Below are positions 16,373 through 24,717 of a DNA stretch of 64,000 nucleotides, one piece after another. The notes beneath the pieces are model-generated. The model searched no databases and was not told where the DNA came from. It saw nothing but the letters and a program-made list of their open reading frames with translations. This stretch comes from Solirubrobacteraceae bacterium (GTDB lineage Bacteria > Actinomycetota > Thermoleophilia > Solirubrobacterales > Solirubrobacteraceae). The stretch is from assembly GCA_030447505.1 (NCBI GenBank), contig JAUJOT010000007.1, forward strand, positions 62,001 to 126,000. Reading direction: 5' to 3'. Position 1 is the stretch's first letter, and the number at the start of each line of letters is the position of its first letter. The translations under genes and the position numbers were made by a program.

Positions 16373-16968
16373 CGATACAGCCTTTCGCGAGCGATCTGCT
16401 CGGCAACGAGATCGGGTACGAGATAGCGGATCGGGCGCCCCTCCGCGATACGGCGCCGGATCTGCGACGAGGAGATGTCAAGGCGCGGCATCTCGAAGAA
16501 GGCCGCCGGCGGCGCGTCCGGAAAGCCCTCGGCCAACCGCTGCGCGACGTCCTTGCGAGCTGCGCCCGAGCGCTCCGCGACCGCAAGCCGTGCAAGACCG
16601 AGGACCGCCTCGGGCTCGTGCCAGGTCGGCAGTCCGAGGGCGATGTCGCCCCCGACGATGAAGGTCAGGTGATCCTCCGGCGTGCGCGCATGCAGCTCCC
16701 TCAGCGTATCGACGGTGTACGACGGTCCGCCGCGCAGCACCTCCAGATCGCACACGCCCAGCCGCTCGTCGCCGCCGACCGCCAGCCGGCACAGCTGCAG
16801 CCGCTTGTGCGGTCCGGGATCGCGCTCGGCGTCCTTGTGCGGCGGCGCGGCGACAGGCGTCAGCAGCACCCGCTCGAGGTCGAGCTGCGCCGCCGCCTCC
16901 GACGCGCAGACGAGGTGGGCGAGGTGCGGCGGATTGAACGACCCGCCGAGGATGCCGATCCTGGCCAC
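16369..16968 (-). CDS. nadD: nicotinate-nucleotide adenylyltransferase
   Basis: 199 residues. The nucleotidyltransferase motifs are GILGGSFNPPHLAHL at the N-terminus and DISSSQIRRRI near the C-terminus (the ISSTxIR motif). Makes deamido-NAD from nicotinate mononucleotide and ATP. Lies 9 bp after proA and overlaps rsfS by 4 bp. Confidence 0.95.
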   Translation of the reverse strand: MARIGILGGSFNPPHLAHLVCASEAAAQLDLERVLLTPVAAPPHKDAERDPGPHKRLQLCRLAVGGDERLGVCDLEVLRGGPSYTVDTLRELHARTPEDHLTFIVGGDIALGLPTWHEPEAVLGLARLAVAERSGAARKDVAQRLAEGFPDAPPAAFFEMPRLDISSSQIRRRIAEGRPIRYLVPDLVAEQIARERLYR

Positions 16969-16977
16969 GCAACGCGG

Positions 16978-18297
16978 CTACGGGCGCACGTGGCCGTCGC
17001 CGGCGACGACGTACTTGAACGTGCACAGCTCGCGCACGCCGATCGGCCCGCGCGCGTGGAGCTTCTGCGTGGAGTTGCCGATCTCGGCTCCCATGCCGAA
17101 CTCGCCGCCGTCGGTGAAGCGCGTCGACGCGTTGACGTATACGCAGGCGGCGTCGACGCCGCGCTCGAACGTGCGCGCCGAGCCCGCATCGTTCGTCACG
17201 ATCGCCTCCGAGTGGCCCGAGCCGTACTCGTTGACGTGCTCGATCGCCTCGTCGATCGAGTCCACGACGCGGACCGCGAGCACCGGGGCGAGGAACTCGG
17301 TGGCCCAGTCCTGCTCGGTCGCGTCGGCGAGCGCCGGCGCGACCGAGCCCGCGAGGGCCCGCGTGCGCCCGTCGACGCGCAGCTCGACGCCGGCAGCGCG
17401 CAGCGCGGCGAGCGCGCGCGGCAGGAACACGGGCGCGGCTGTCGCGTGCACGAGCAGCGTCTCGGCGGCGTTGCAGACGCCGGGCCGCTGCACCTTCGCG
17501 TTGAGGATGATCGCCTCGGCGGCGTCGAGGTCGGCGCAGGCATCGACGAAGACGTGGCAGTTGCCGGACGCCGCATAGATCACCGGCACGGTCGCGACCG
17601 CCTTCAGCGCCGCCTTGAGACCCTCGCCGCCGCGCGGGAAGATCAGGTCGACGACGCCGTCCTGCGTGGCGAGCTCGGCCAGCTCCTCGCGCCCGCCGCC
17701 GGCGACGAGCCCGATCGCGCCGTCGGGCACGCCCGCGCCGATCGCCGCCTCGGCGGCGATCGTCGCGAGCACGGCGTTGGAGTGCATCGCAGACGACGAG
17801 CCGCGCAGCACGACCGCGTTGCCCGACTTCAGGCACAGCGACGCGGCGTCGATCGTCACGTTCGGCCGCGCCTCGTAGACGACCGCGACGACGCCGAACG
17901 GCACGCGCAGCTTGCGCACATCCAAGCCGTTGGGCAGCCGCCTGCCCTCGACGACCTCGCCGACGGGGTCTGGCAGCGCCAGGATCGCGCGCGAGCCGGC
18001 CGCGATTGCCGCGATCCTTGCGGGATCGAGGGCGAGCCGGTCGAGCAGCGCCGCGTCGAGCCCGTTCGAGCGCCCCGCCTCCATGTCGCGCGCGTTGGCC
18101 TCGACGATCTCTTGCGTCCGCTCGATCAACGCCTCGGCGATCGCCTGCAGCGCGGCGTTCTTCGTGTCGGTGTCGAGCGTCGCGAGCGTGCGCGCCGCAT
18201 CGCGCGCCGCCAGGCAGACGTCTGCGACGGTGCCTCCAGGATGGCCGGCAGCCGGCTGCTGCGGGCGTAGGGGGGCGAAGCCCTCGTGGATCGCCAT
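16978..18297 (-). CDS. proA: glutamate-5-semialdehyde dehydrogenase (gamma-glutamyl phosphate reductase)
   Basis: 439 residues. Second step of proline synthesis, the NADPH-dependent reduction of gamma-glutamyl phosphate. The family is shown by FGVVAVVYEARPNVTIDA, the catalytic-Cys region QRPGVCNAAETLLVH, and EFGMGAEIGNSTQKLHARGP. It begins 28 bp after the proB stop and forms a proBA unit that continues into nadD. Confidence 0.95.
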   Translation of the reverse strand: MAIHEGFAPLRPQQPAAGHPGGTVADVCLAARDAARTLATLDTDTKNAALQAIAEALIERTQEIVEANARDMEAGRSNGLDAALLDRLALDPARIAAIAAGSRAILALPDPVGEVVEGRRLPNGLDVRKLRVPFGVVAVVYEARPNVTIDAASLCLKSGNAVVLRGSSSAMHSNAVLATIAAEAAIGAGVPDGAIGLVAGGGREELAELATQDGVVDLIFPRGGEGLKAALKAVATVPVIYAASGNCHVFVDACADLDAAEAIILNAKVQRPGVCNAAETLLVHATAAPVFLPRALAALRAAGVELRVDGRTRALAGSVAPALADATEQDWATEFLAPVLAVRVVDSIDEAIEHVNEYGSGHSEAIVTNDAGSARTFERGVDAACVYVNASTRFTDGGEFGMGAEIGNSTQKLHARGPIGVRELCTFKYVVAGDGHVRP

Positions 18298-18325
18298 CGC
18301 CGAAGGGTAGATCAGTCGTCGCCGA

Positions 18326-19417
18326 TCAGCTCAGGACGAAGTAGTCGCGGTGGATCGCCTCGTCGGTGGCGCGCGGCATCAACTCGCGCACGGCGGCGGA
18401 CTTCATGCCCTTGACCCTGACGAGCTCGTCGGCCGCGTAGTTGCAGATCCCCTTGCCGATCACGATCGCCCCGTGCGCGACCTGGACGGCGTCGCCCGCG
18501 CCGAACGACCCCCGCACCTCGGTCACCCCGACGGGCAGCAGCGACGTGCCGGCGTCGCGCAGGGCCCGCGCGGCGCCCGCGTCGACGACGACCGTCCCGT
18601 GTGAGGGCTTGGCGTACTTCAGCCACAGCTTGAACGACGAGTAGCGCGTCTCGCGCGGCGCAAAGCGCGTGCCGGCCGGCTCACCGTCCAGCGCAGCGCC
18701 GAGCGCGCCCGCGCGCAGGCCGCTGCAGATCACCGTCTCGACGCCGCCGGCCGTCGCCATCTCGGCGGCGACGACCTTCGAGCGCATCCCGCCCGTTCCC
18801 AGCGGCGACGTCGTATGGCCGATCGACAGCGCCCCGAGCGCGTCGAAGTCCGTCACCCGCGGGACGAGCTCGGCGGCCGGATCGATGCGCGGGCTCGCGG
18901 TGTAGAGCCCCTCGACGTCGGTCAGCAGAACGAGCAGATCGGCCCCGACGAGCAACGCGACCTGTGCGGCGAGGAAGTCGTTGTCGCCGAAGGAGATCTC
19001 GTCGGTCGTCGTCGTGTCGTTCTCGTTGATGACCGGCAGGACGCGCCACTCCAGCAGCTTGCCGAGCGTCTGCCGCGCGTTGAGGTAGTGCGTGCGCGCG
19101 CTCATGTCGAAGAACGTCAGCAGCACCTGCGCCGACGTGATCGCATGCGCGCGCAGCAGCTCGTCGTAGACGCGGTACAGCTTGCCCTGCCCGACCGCAC
19201 TGGCGGCCTGCAGATCCTCGATCGCGCGCGGGCGCAGCGGCAGCTCCATGACGCGCATCCCGCGCGCGATCGCCCCGCTCGTCACGAGCACGACGTCGTC
19301 GCCGCCGGCGTGGCGCGCCGCCGCCTCGGCGCAGATCCGCTCGATCACGTCTGAGCGCAGCTCGCCGTCGTCCTCGGCGACGATGCTCGATCCGAGCTTG
19401 ATGACGTAGCGGGCCAT
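18326..19417 (-). CDS. proB: glutamate 5-kinase with C-terminal PUA domain
   Basis: 363 residues. The amino-acid kinase domain (about 1-255) has KLGSSIVAEDDGE, NENDTTTTDEISFGDND and GTGGMRSKVVAAE. The PUA domain fills the C-terminal 80 residues (GAGDAVQVAHGAIVIGKGI). Feedback inhibition by proline acts on the kinase domain in characterised homologues. A strong hairpin lies just upstream of its start and may insulate it from the glycosidase gene. Confidence 0.95.
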   Translation of the reverse strand: MARYVIKLGSSIVAEDDGELRSDVIERICAEAAARHAGGDDVVLVTSGAIARGMRVMELPLRPRAIEDLQAASAVGQGKLYRVYDELLRAHAITSAQVLLTFFDMSARTHYLNARQTLGKLLEWRVLPVINENDTTTTDEISFGDNDFLAAQVALLVGADLLVLLTDVEGLYTASPRIDPAAELVPRVTDFDALGALSIGHTTSPLGTGGMRSKVVAAEMATAGGVETVICSGLRAGALGAALDGEPAGTRFAPRETRYSSFKLWLKYAKPSHGTVVVDAGAARALRDAGTSLLPVGVTEVRGSFGAGDAVQVAHGAIVIGKGICNYAADELVRVKGMKSAAVRELMPRATDEAIHRDYFVLS

Positions 19418-19433
19418 CGGCCGCTCAGCTTAT

Positions 19434-19460
19434 GCGCCTGAGCGCGACGCGCTCAGGCGC
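19434..19460 (-). terminator. perfect 12-bp stem hairpin between glycosidase and proB genes
   Basis: gcgcctgagcgc and gcgctcaggcgc are perfectly complementary around a 3-nt loop. It lies 10 bp after the glycosidase stop and 17 bp before the proB start, so on the minus strand it would end the glycosidase transcript. There is no T-tract, as is common in GC-rich actinobacteria, so it could instead be a processing or regulatory hairpin. Confidence 0.55.
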
Positions 19461-19469
19461 TGCTGCTGG

Positions 19470-21086
19470 TCAGAGCGTGGTCGGCAGCGAGGAGTGCGTG
19501 ATCTTGCCGTTCCCGGGGTTGACGTACACGGCGCGGTACTCGCCGCCGACGCCGGGCAGCGGGACGGTGCCGTTGAAGTAGCCGCGCGGCGACGTCGGCG
19601 CCGGCTCGCCGATCTGCGTCCACCGTGTCTTGGCGTTCGGGCGCCACATCAGGACCGCGATGTCCTGCGCCCCGTTGGGACGGAAGCGCAGCTGACCCCA
19701 GAAGCCGACGATGCCCTCCCCGGCGGGGAACACGACCAACGGCAGGGCGTAGGCGAAGACGGCCGGCTTCGAGCGGCCGGCGTTCGTGACGAGGCCGGAC
19801 TGGTAGGTGAACCAGTACAGCCGCGAGCCCTTCGGGTAGCGCTTCAGCGGCGCGACGTCGCGCAGCAGGAAGTGCGTCGTGGCCTGCACGCGCGGCTCGT
19901 TGTAGGCGAGGAACTCGGCGAGCTGGTTGAACTGCGCCTGGCGCGCGTACGAGATCCCGTTGCGCGGGTCGGGCGGGTTCGATTCATAGCCGAACTCCGT
20001 CAGCACGATCGGCATCCCGGACGGGATCTTGCCGCCCGACTGCGCCGAGAGCGTGTCCAGCAGCGGACCGAGCGTGCCGACGTTCGCGATCGTGATCTCG
20101 TCCGGGTTGGCGGGCGCCTTCGTCGGCGCGACCTTCTTCGTGTACGGATGATGCGCGAACGCGGTCGCCTTGAGCGGGCCGCTCTTCGCGAAGTCGTCGC
20201 AGTCGCGCCGCGCCGCATCGGGCCCCGCGTAGGAGCTGCCGTCGGCCTTCAGGCAGAGCAGCTCGCGCAGGAACGGCGCCGGCCGCATCCCGTTGCGGGC
20301 GCCCTGCTGGTCGGAGCCCAGCGACGCGGTCTCCCCGATGAAGATGCCGTCCGCGGTGAGGTTGTGGCCCGACCGCTGCAGCCCCTGCACTCCCGCCTGG
20401 TAGAGCTTGCGATAGAGCGCGGGCGCGGCCGGCACGACCTGGCCGTCGCGCTTCTCGTACTGCGGCGTCAACCAGCCCGGCTGGTTGGGCTCGTTCCAGA
20501 TCGACCACAGCGAGACGCGCGGCAGCCTGCGCTTGACGCCGTTCTCGTCGCGGCTGTTGCCCGAGTAGCGCCGGCCGACCGCCTGCACGAAGTCCCTGAA
20601 GCGGGTCGGGAAGGGCTTGTACGTGCCCGCGTTGCTGCGCTGGCTCGGCGGCGCCTTGCGATGGGCGTACGAGGGGCCGGGGCCGGTGATCGTGAAGTAC
20701 ACGCGCAGGCCGAACTTCGCGGCGTCCTTGACGAGGTTGTCGTAGCGATCCCAGTTGCGCGTCGGGTAGGTCCGCGGATCCTTCGCCTTGAAGCGGGCGC
20801 GCTGCTTGCGGGCGCGCTGCTTGAGCTTGTCGCCCTTCAGGCGGCTGATCTCCTTGTTCGTCAGCGACGCGCCCTCGGCGACGGTCTTCCACAGGACGGT
20901 CGCGCGCACGACGTCCACCCCGAGCGACCGCATCTGCACGAGCGTGCGGCCACGGATGTTGTCGCTGCGGTACAGCAGCTGGTCGTCGTCCATCATCACG
21001 GACACCTGATCGGGTGACGCGTGGGCCGCGGGCACGGACAGCATCACGAGCATCAGCGTGGCGAGTGCGATCGTTCGGAGTCTCAT
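19470..21086 (-). CDS. secreted glycoside hydrolase-like protein (clan A TIM barrel)
   Basis: 538 residues. A signal peptide (TIALATLMLVMLSVPAAHA) is followed by a TIM-barrel domain. The acid/base Glu sits in SLWSIWNEPNQPGW and the nucleophile Glu in MPIVLTEFGYESNP, the pattern of clan GH-A enzymes (GH5/GH39-like). A beta-rich C-terminal domain of about 120 residues follows. The substrate is unknown; a polysaccharide or cell-surface glycan is likely. It is inserted between obg and proB, which are neighbours in many actinobacteria. Confidence 0.75.
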   Translation of the reverse strand: MRLRTIALATLMLVMLSVPAAHASPDQVSVMMDDDQLLYRSDNIRGRTLVQMRSLGVDVVRATVLWKTVAEGASLTNKEISRLKGDKLKQRARKQRARFKAKDPRTYPTRNWDRYDNLVKDAAKFGLRVYFTITGPGPSYAHRKAPPSQRSNAGTYKPFPTRFRDFVQAVGRRYSGNSRDENGVKRRLPRVSLWSIWNEPNQPGWLTPQYEKRDGQVVPAAPALYRKLYQAGVQGLQRSGHNLTADGIFIGETASLGSDQQGARNGMRPAPFLRELLCLKADGSSYAGPDAARRDCDDFAKSGPLKATAFAHHPYTKKVAPTKAPANPDEITIANVGTLGPLLDTLSAQSGGKIPSGMPIVLTEFGYESNPPDPRNGISYARQAQFNQLAEFLAYNEPRVQATTHFLLRDVAPLKRYPKGSRLYWFTYQSGLVTNAGRSKPAVFAYALPLVVFPAGEGIVGFWGQLRFRPNGAQDIAVLMWRPNAKTRWTQIGEPAPTSPRGYFNGTVPLPGVGGEYRAVYVNPGNGKITHSSLPTTL

Positions 21087-21201
21087 CGGACGGGAACGGT
21101 AGAGGGTCGAGCCGCTGCCCGCCTTGGTGCCCTCTCGTCGTGCTCGTTGCGTTGCCGCACAGAATCCTCCCCTGGTCGTTGCCCGCGCCTTGGCGACAAC
21201 A

Positions 21202-21228
21202 CGGCCGCAGCCGCGAAGGTTGCGGCCG
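21202..21228 (-). terminator. GC-rich hairpin just after obg
   Basis: cggccgca pairs with tgcggccg across an 11-nt loop, 6 bp beyond the obg stop. It is a plausible factor-assisted terminator; no T-tract follows. Confidence 0.45.
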
Positions 21229-21233
21229 CGGTT

Positions 21234-22532
21234 CTATCCGGGGTGAAGCTCGAACAGCACGCCGGCGATCTCGACGTCGTCGCCCGGCTCGAAGCCCTGC
21301 GCCTCGAGCGCGCTGATGACGCCCATCCGGCGCAGGCGGTTCTCGATGTGGGCGAGCGCCTCGTCGTTGTCGAGATCGTGGCGCGCCAGCAGGCGCTCGA
21401 CGCCGTCGCCGTCGACGCGAAAGACGCCGGCGTCGCTGCGCTGGACGCTGAAGCCGCGGCCCGCGGCGGGCCGGAAGACGCGGTGCTCGACGACCGGCAC
21501 ATGCTCCAGAGCGATCGCGTCCTCCCGGCACGCGGCGGCCGACAGCGGCACGCGGCGGACAAGCTCGAGCGAAAGCTCCTCCAGGCCCTGGCCGGTCGCC
21601 GCCGACGTGACGAAGACCGCCACGCCGTCACCCAGGCGCTCGCGCCACTCGCGCGCCGCCCGCTGCGCCTGCTCTGCGGGCACCAGATCGGCCTTGGAGA
21701 GCGCGAGCAGGCGCGGCAGCTGCGCGAGCCGGCGGTCGTGTGCGTGCAGCTCGGCCTCGATCGTCGCGTGATTGGCCACCGGGTCGGAGCCGTCGACGGG
21801 CGCGATCTCGAGGACGTGGACGAGCAGGCGCGTGCGCTCGACGTGGGCGAGGAAGTCGTGGCCGAGGCCGGCGCCCTCGCTCGCGCCCTCGATCAGCCCC
21901 GGGATGTCGGCGATGACGAGCTGGCGCTCGGCGCCCTCGAGCGTGCCGAGCACCGGCTCGAGCGTCGTGAACGGATAGGCGGCGATCTTCGGCGCGGCAC
22001 GCGTCATGCGCGCCAGCAGCGACGACTTGCCGGCGTTGGGCAGCCCCACGAGCCCGACGTCGGCGAGCAGCTTGAGGCGCAGCTCGATCCAACCCTCCTC
22101 GCCCGGCAGGCCCTTCTCGGCGAGCCGCGGCGCCTGGCGGGTCGAGGTCGCAAAGCGCTTGTTGCCGCGCCCACCGGCGCCCCCGCGCGCGACGACCACG
22201 CGCTGGCCGGGAACGACCAGGTCGTGCGTGCTGCCGTCCCAGGACGCGAGCTGCGTGCCCGGCGGCAGGCGGATCTCCAGCAGCGGGCCGTCGGCGCCGT
22301 GGCGCAGCGCGCCCTCGCCGTGCGCCGCCCGCTTGGCCTTGTAGTGCGACCGGCGCTTGAAGGACTGCAGGTCGCGCAGCGAGTCGTCGCAGACGACGAC
22401 GACGTCGCCGCCGTGCCCGCCGTCGCCGCCGTCGGGCCCGCCGTGCGGGACGTGCGCCTCGCGGCGGAAGCTCAGGCAGCCGTCGCCGCCGCCGCCCGCC
22501 TGGACCCAGATTCGCGCCTTGTCATAGAGCAT
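21234..22532 (-). CDS. obg: Obg/CgtA ribosome-associated GTPase
   Basis: 432 residues from ATG 22532. The glycine-rich Obg fold is at the N-terminus (QAGGGGDGCLSFRREAHVP, GGDGGHGGDV). The G domain has GLPNAGKSSLL (G1), DIPGLIEGA (G3) and SKAD in place of NKxD (G4). A C-terminal OCT domain covers the last 80 residues. Acts in 50S assembly and stress control. Divergent from the SDR gene with 44 bp between starts. The longer frame beginning at 22574 lacks the conserved N-terminus and was not used. Confidence 0.95.
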   Translation of the reverse strand: MLYDKARIWVQAGGGGDGCLSFRREAHVPHGGPDGGDGGHGGDVVVVCDDSLRDLQSFKRRSHYKAKRAAHGEGALRHGADGPLLEIRLPPGTQLASWDGSTHDLVVPGQRVVVARGGAGGRGNKRFATSTRQAPRLAEKGLPGEEGWIELRLKLLADVGLVGLPNAGKSSLLARMTRAAPKIAAYPFTTLEPVLGTLEGAERQLVIADIPGLIEGASEGAGLGHDFLAHVERTRLLVHVLEIAPVDGSDPVANHATIEAELHAHDRRLAQLPRLLALSKADLVPAEQAQRAAREWRERLGDGVAVFVTSAATGQGLEELSLELVRRVPLSAAACREDAIALEHVPVVEHRVFRPAAGRGFSVQRSDAGVFRVDGDGVERLLARHDLDNDEALAHIENRLRRMGVISALEAQGFEPGDDVEIAGVLFELHPG

Positions 22533-22576
22533 CGGGTACCAAGGTAGCCCGAAGCTGGTCGACCGAAGGAGCACGC

Positions 22577-23266
22577 ATGGCAGACGACCCCGTCTTCCTC
22601 ATCACCGGCGCCTCGAGCGGGATCGGCGCCGCGACCGCGCGCCATGCCGCCGGCGCCGGCTACCGGCTCGTGCTCGCCGCCCGCTCCACCGACAAGCTGT
22701 CGGCGCTGGCCGAGGAGCTCGGCGCGGACGAGCGCGCGATCGCGGTCACCTGCGACGTGACGGACTTCGCGCAGCAGGAGGCGATGGTGCAGGCCGCCCT
22801 GGATGCCTTCGGGCGGATCGACGTCGCCTTTGCGAATGCCGGCTTCGGCGCGGCGCGCGGCTTTCTGAAGGAGACGCCGGAGCACTGGCGCGAGATGGTG
22901 CTCACGAACGTGCTCGGCTGCGCGTTCACGATCCGCGCGACGATCGCCGCGCTGAAGGACTCGACCGGGCACCTGCTGCTGACGAGCTCCGTCGCCGGGC
23001 GCCGCGCGCTGCAGGGCTCGCTCTACAGCGCGACGAAGCACGCCGTCACCGCGATGGCCGAGTCGGCGCGCCAGGAGCTCAACGACAGCGGCGTGCGCGT
23101 CACGTCGATCGAGCCGGGGATGGTCGACACGCCGTTCTTCGACAGCCCCGTCTCAAACGCGCTCGAGCCCGACGACATCGCGCGCGCCGTCATGTACGCC
23201 GTCCAGCAGCCACCGCACGTCGACGTCAACGAGATCCTCATCCGCCCGGTGAGCCAGCCGCTCTGA
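22577..23266 (+). CDS. short-chain dehydrogenase/reductase
   Basis: 229 residues. Classical SDR with the cofactor motif TGASSGIG, the structural ANAG (FANAGFG), the catalytic Ser in LLTSSVAG and the YxxxK motif YSATK. The C-terminal PGMVDTPFF fits NADP-type enzymes of the YdfG group. A Shine-Dalgarno aaggag lies 5 nt before the ATG. The substrate is unknown. It interrupts the usual rpmA-obg neighbourhood. Confidence 0.9.
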   Translation: MADDPVFLITGASSGIGAATARHAAGAGYRLVLAARSTDKLSALAEELGADERAIAVTCDVTDFAQQEAMVQAALDAFGRIDVAFANAGFGAARGFLKETPEHWREMVLTNVLGCAFTIRATIAALKDSTGHLLLTSSVAGRRALQGSLYSATKHAVTAMAESARQELNDSGVRVTSIEPGMVDTPFFDSPVSNALEPDDIARAVMYAVQQPPHVDVNEILIRPVSQPL

Positions 23267-23326
23267 CCGGTGTGCCATCCTCGCCGGATCGATCAGGAGC
23301 GCTCGCAGCCCGAGACGGTCAAGCCG

Positions 23327-23569
23327 ATGGACGCGCCACGGCGCGTGCTGCTCAGCGAGCGGCTGCTCGTCGAGTGGGTCGCGCAGGCGAAGGTCGGCGA
23401 TCCGTTCCCCGAGCCGTGGTCAAACGCGCGCAACCCGAGCGAGTCGATCATCCGTACGCTCGTCCAGCTCGGCGTGATCGCCCACCCCGCGCCGGACGCG
23501 AGCATCGCGTCGATCGCGCACGATGCGAGCCCCGCGGCGCGCGCCTGGCTGCGGGAGCACCCGGCCTAG
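23327..23569 (+). CDS. hypothetical protein, 80 residues
   Basis: The ATG at 23327 gives MDAPRRVLLSERLLVEWVAQ. The open frame extends a further 19 codons upstream, but that part is unlike protein. The sequence is amphipathic and could be a small winged-helix or regulatory peptide (NARNPSESIIRTLVQLGVI). It follows the SDR gene by 60 bp on the same strand. No family is recognised. Confidence 0.5.
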   Translation: MDAPRRVLLSERLLVEWVAQAKVGDPFPEPWSNARNPSESIIRTLVQLGVIAHPAPDASIASIAHDASPAARAWLREHPA

Positions 23570-23701
23570 CGGGCCCCGAACGCGCCCCATGCGCCGTTCT
23601 CGGCTCGGCGCTGGAGCTGGGGGCGCGAAGGGGGTGCTCTGCTCGGGGTGAGCAGCGGCCGCTACCACTGCTGATAGCGGGTGCTGCTCGTGCTCGACCG
23701 C

Positions 23702-24103
23702 TCAGGCGATCGCGTCGGTGCGTTCCGGCGGTTCGGCGGCGATCGCTCGCGCCGCCCCGAGCTGGGCCGCGGCGGCGGCGCCCGCCAGCGCCGCGATGAG
23801 CGGGCGGCGGTAGGCGGGCAGCGCGCGGCGGGCGGCGATCGTCGCGAGCAGGTCGACGCCGTCGCAGGCGGCCAGCGCGCGCAGCCAGCGGGCGCCGACC
23901 TGCGGCCTGTCGAGCGTGTGCAGCAGCATCGCGCCGAGCACGACCTCGCGGATGCCCAGCGCCCGGCCGACGGGCGCGACGGCGCGATCGGCGGCGTCGC
24001 GACCGATCCACATCGCCAGCGAAATCCGCGGGACGGCGAGCAGCCCGGCGCCGATCGCGATGCGACCGCCGGCGAGCACGCGGGCGACGTCGCGTGGTGA
24101 CAT
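23702..24103 (-). CDS. small integral membrane protein, 133 residues
   Basis: Three or four hydrophobic segments (about 8-30, 45-65, 80-95 and 100-120) with short Arg-rich loops, for example GGRIAIGAGLLAVPRISLAM. The pattern resembles DUF4267-type membrane proteins, but the assignment is weak. It ends the rplU-rpmA transcription unit, starting 5 bp after rpmA. Confidence 0.65.
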   Translation of the reverse strand: MSPRDVARVLAGGRIAIGAGLLAVPRISLAMWIGRDAADRAVAPVGRALGIREVVLGAMLLHTLDRPQVGARWLRALAACDGVDLLATIAARRALPAYRRPLIAALAGAAAAAQLGAARAIAAEPPERTDAIA

Positions 24104-24108
24104 CGGTG

Positions 24109-24369
24109 CTACTCGGCGACGGGCGGCGCGATCGAGACGACGCGCTTGCCGCGCTGCATCCCGAAGACGACGGTGCCCGGCGAGCGCGCATAGAGCGTGT
24201 CGTCCTTGCCGATGCCGACGCCCTCGCCGGGATGGAAGCGGGTGCCGCGCTGGCGCACGATGATCTCGCCGCCGGAAACGGCCTGGCCGGCGAACGTCTT
24301 GACGCCGAGGCGCTGCGCATTGGAGTCGCGCCCGTTGCGCGAGGAGCCGAGGCCCTTCTTGTGTGCCAT
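24109..24369 (-). CDS. rpmA: 50S ribosomal protein L27
   Basis: 86 residues. It starts [20 protein letters not shown], the invariant N-terminus that reaches the peptidyl-transferase centre, followed by [21 protein letters not shown]. There is no Firmicutes-type N-terminal extension. Lies 25 bp downstream of rplU. Confidence 0.97.
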   Translation of the reverse strand: MAHKKGLGSSRNGRDSNAQRLGVKTFAGQAVSGGEIIVRQRGTRFHPGEGVGIGKDDTLYARSPGTVVFGMQRGKRVVSIAPPVAE

Positions 24370-24394
24370 CAGTGGTTGCTCCGGTACGTCAGCA

Positions 24395-24703
24395 CTAGCC
24401 CCTCACTTCCGTGATCTCCAAACGCGTCAGCTCCTGGCGATGCCCGGTGGTCCGCTTGTAGCCGCGCTTGGGCTTGAACTTGAACACGCGCAGCTTCTCG
24501 CCGCGCTCGTGGCCGACGACGCGCGCCTTGACGGAGACCTGCTTCAGTCCGTCGGCATCGAAGACCGCCTCGTCGGCGGCATACAGCAGCGGCTGGAGCG
24601 CGACGGTCGCGCCCTCCTCGTCGGCCAGCCGCTCGACGAGCAGGGTCTGGCCCTCCTCGACGCGGTACTGCTTGCCGCCGGTCTTGACGATTGCGTAGGG
24701 CAT
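24395..24703 (-). CDS. rplU: 50S ribosomal protein L21
   Basis: 102 residues from ATG 24703 ([18 protein letters not shown]). The C-terminal signature [16 protein letters not shown] is present. It starts 14 bp after the end of the ribonuclease gene, in the conserved rng-rplU-rpmA order. The much longer open frame upstream is a shadow of the ribonuclease tail. Confidence 0.97.
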   Translation of the reverse strand: MPYAIVKTGGKQYRVEEGQTLLVERLADEEGATVALQPLLYAADEAVFDADGLKQVSVKARVVGHERGEKLRVFKFKPKRGYKRTTGHRQELTRLEITEVRG

Positions 24704-24717
24704 GGTGAAGGAGTGGT

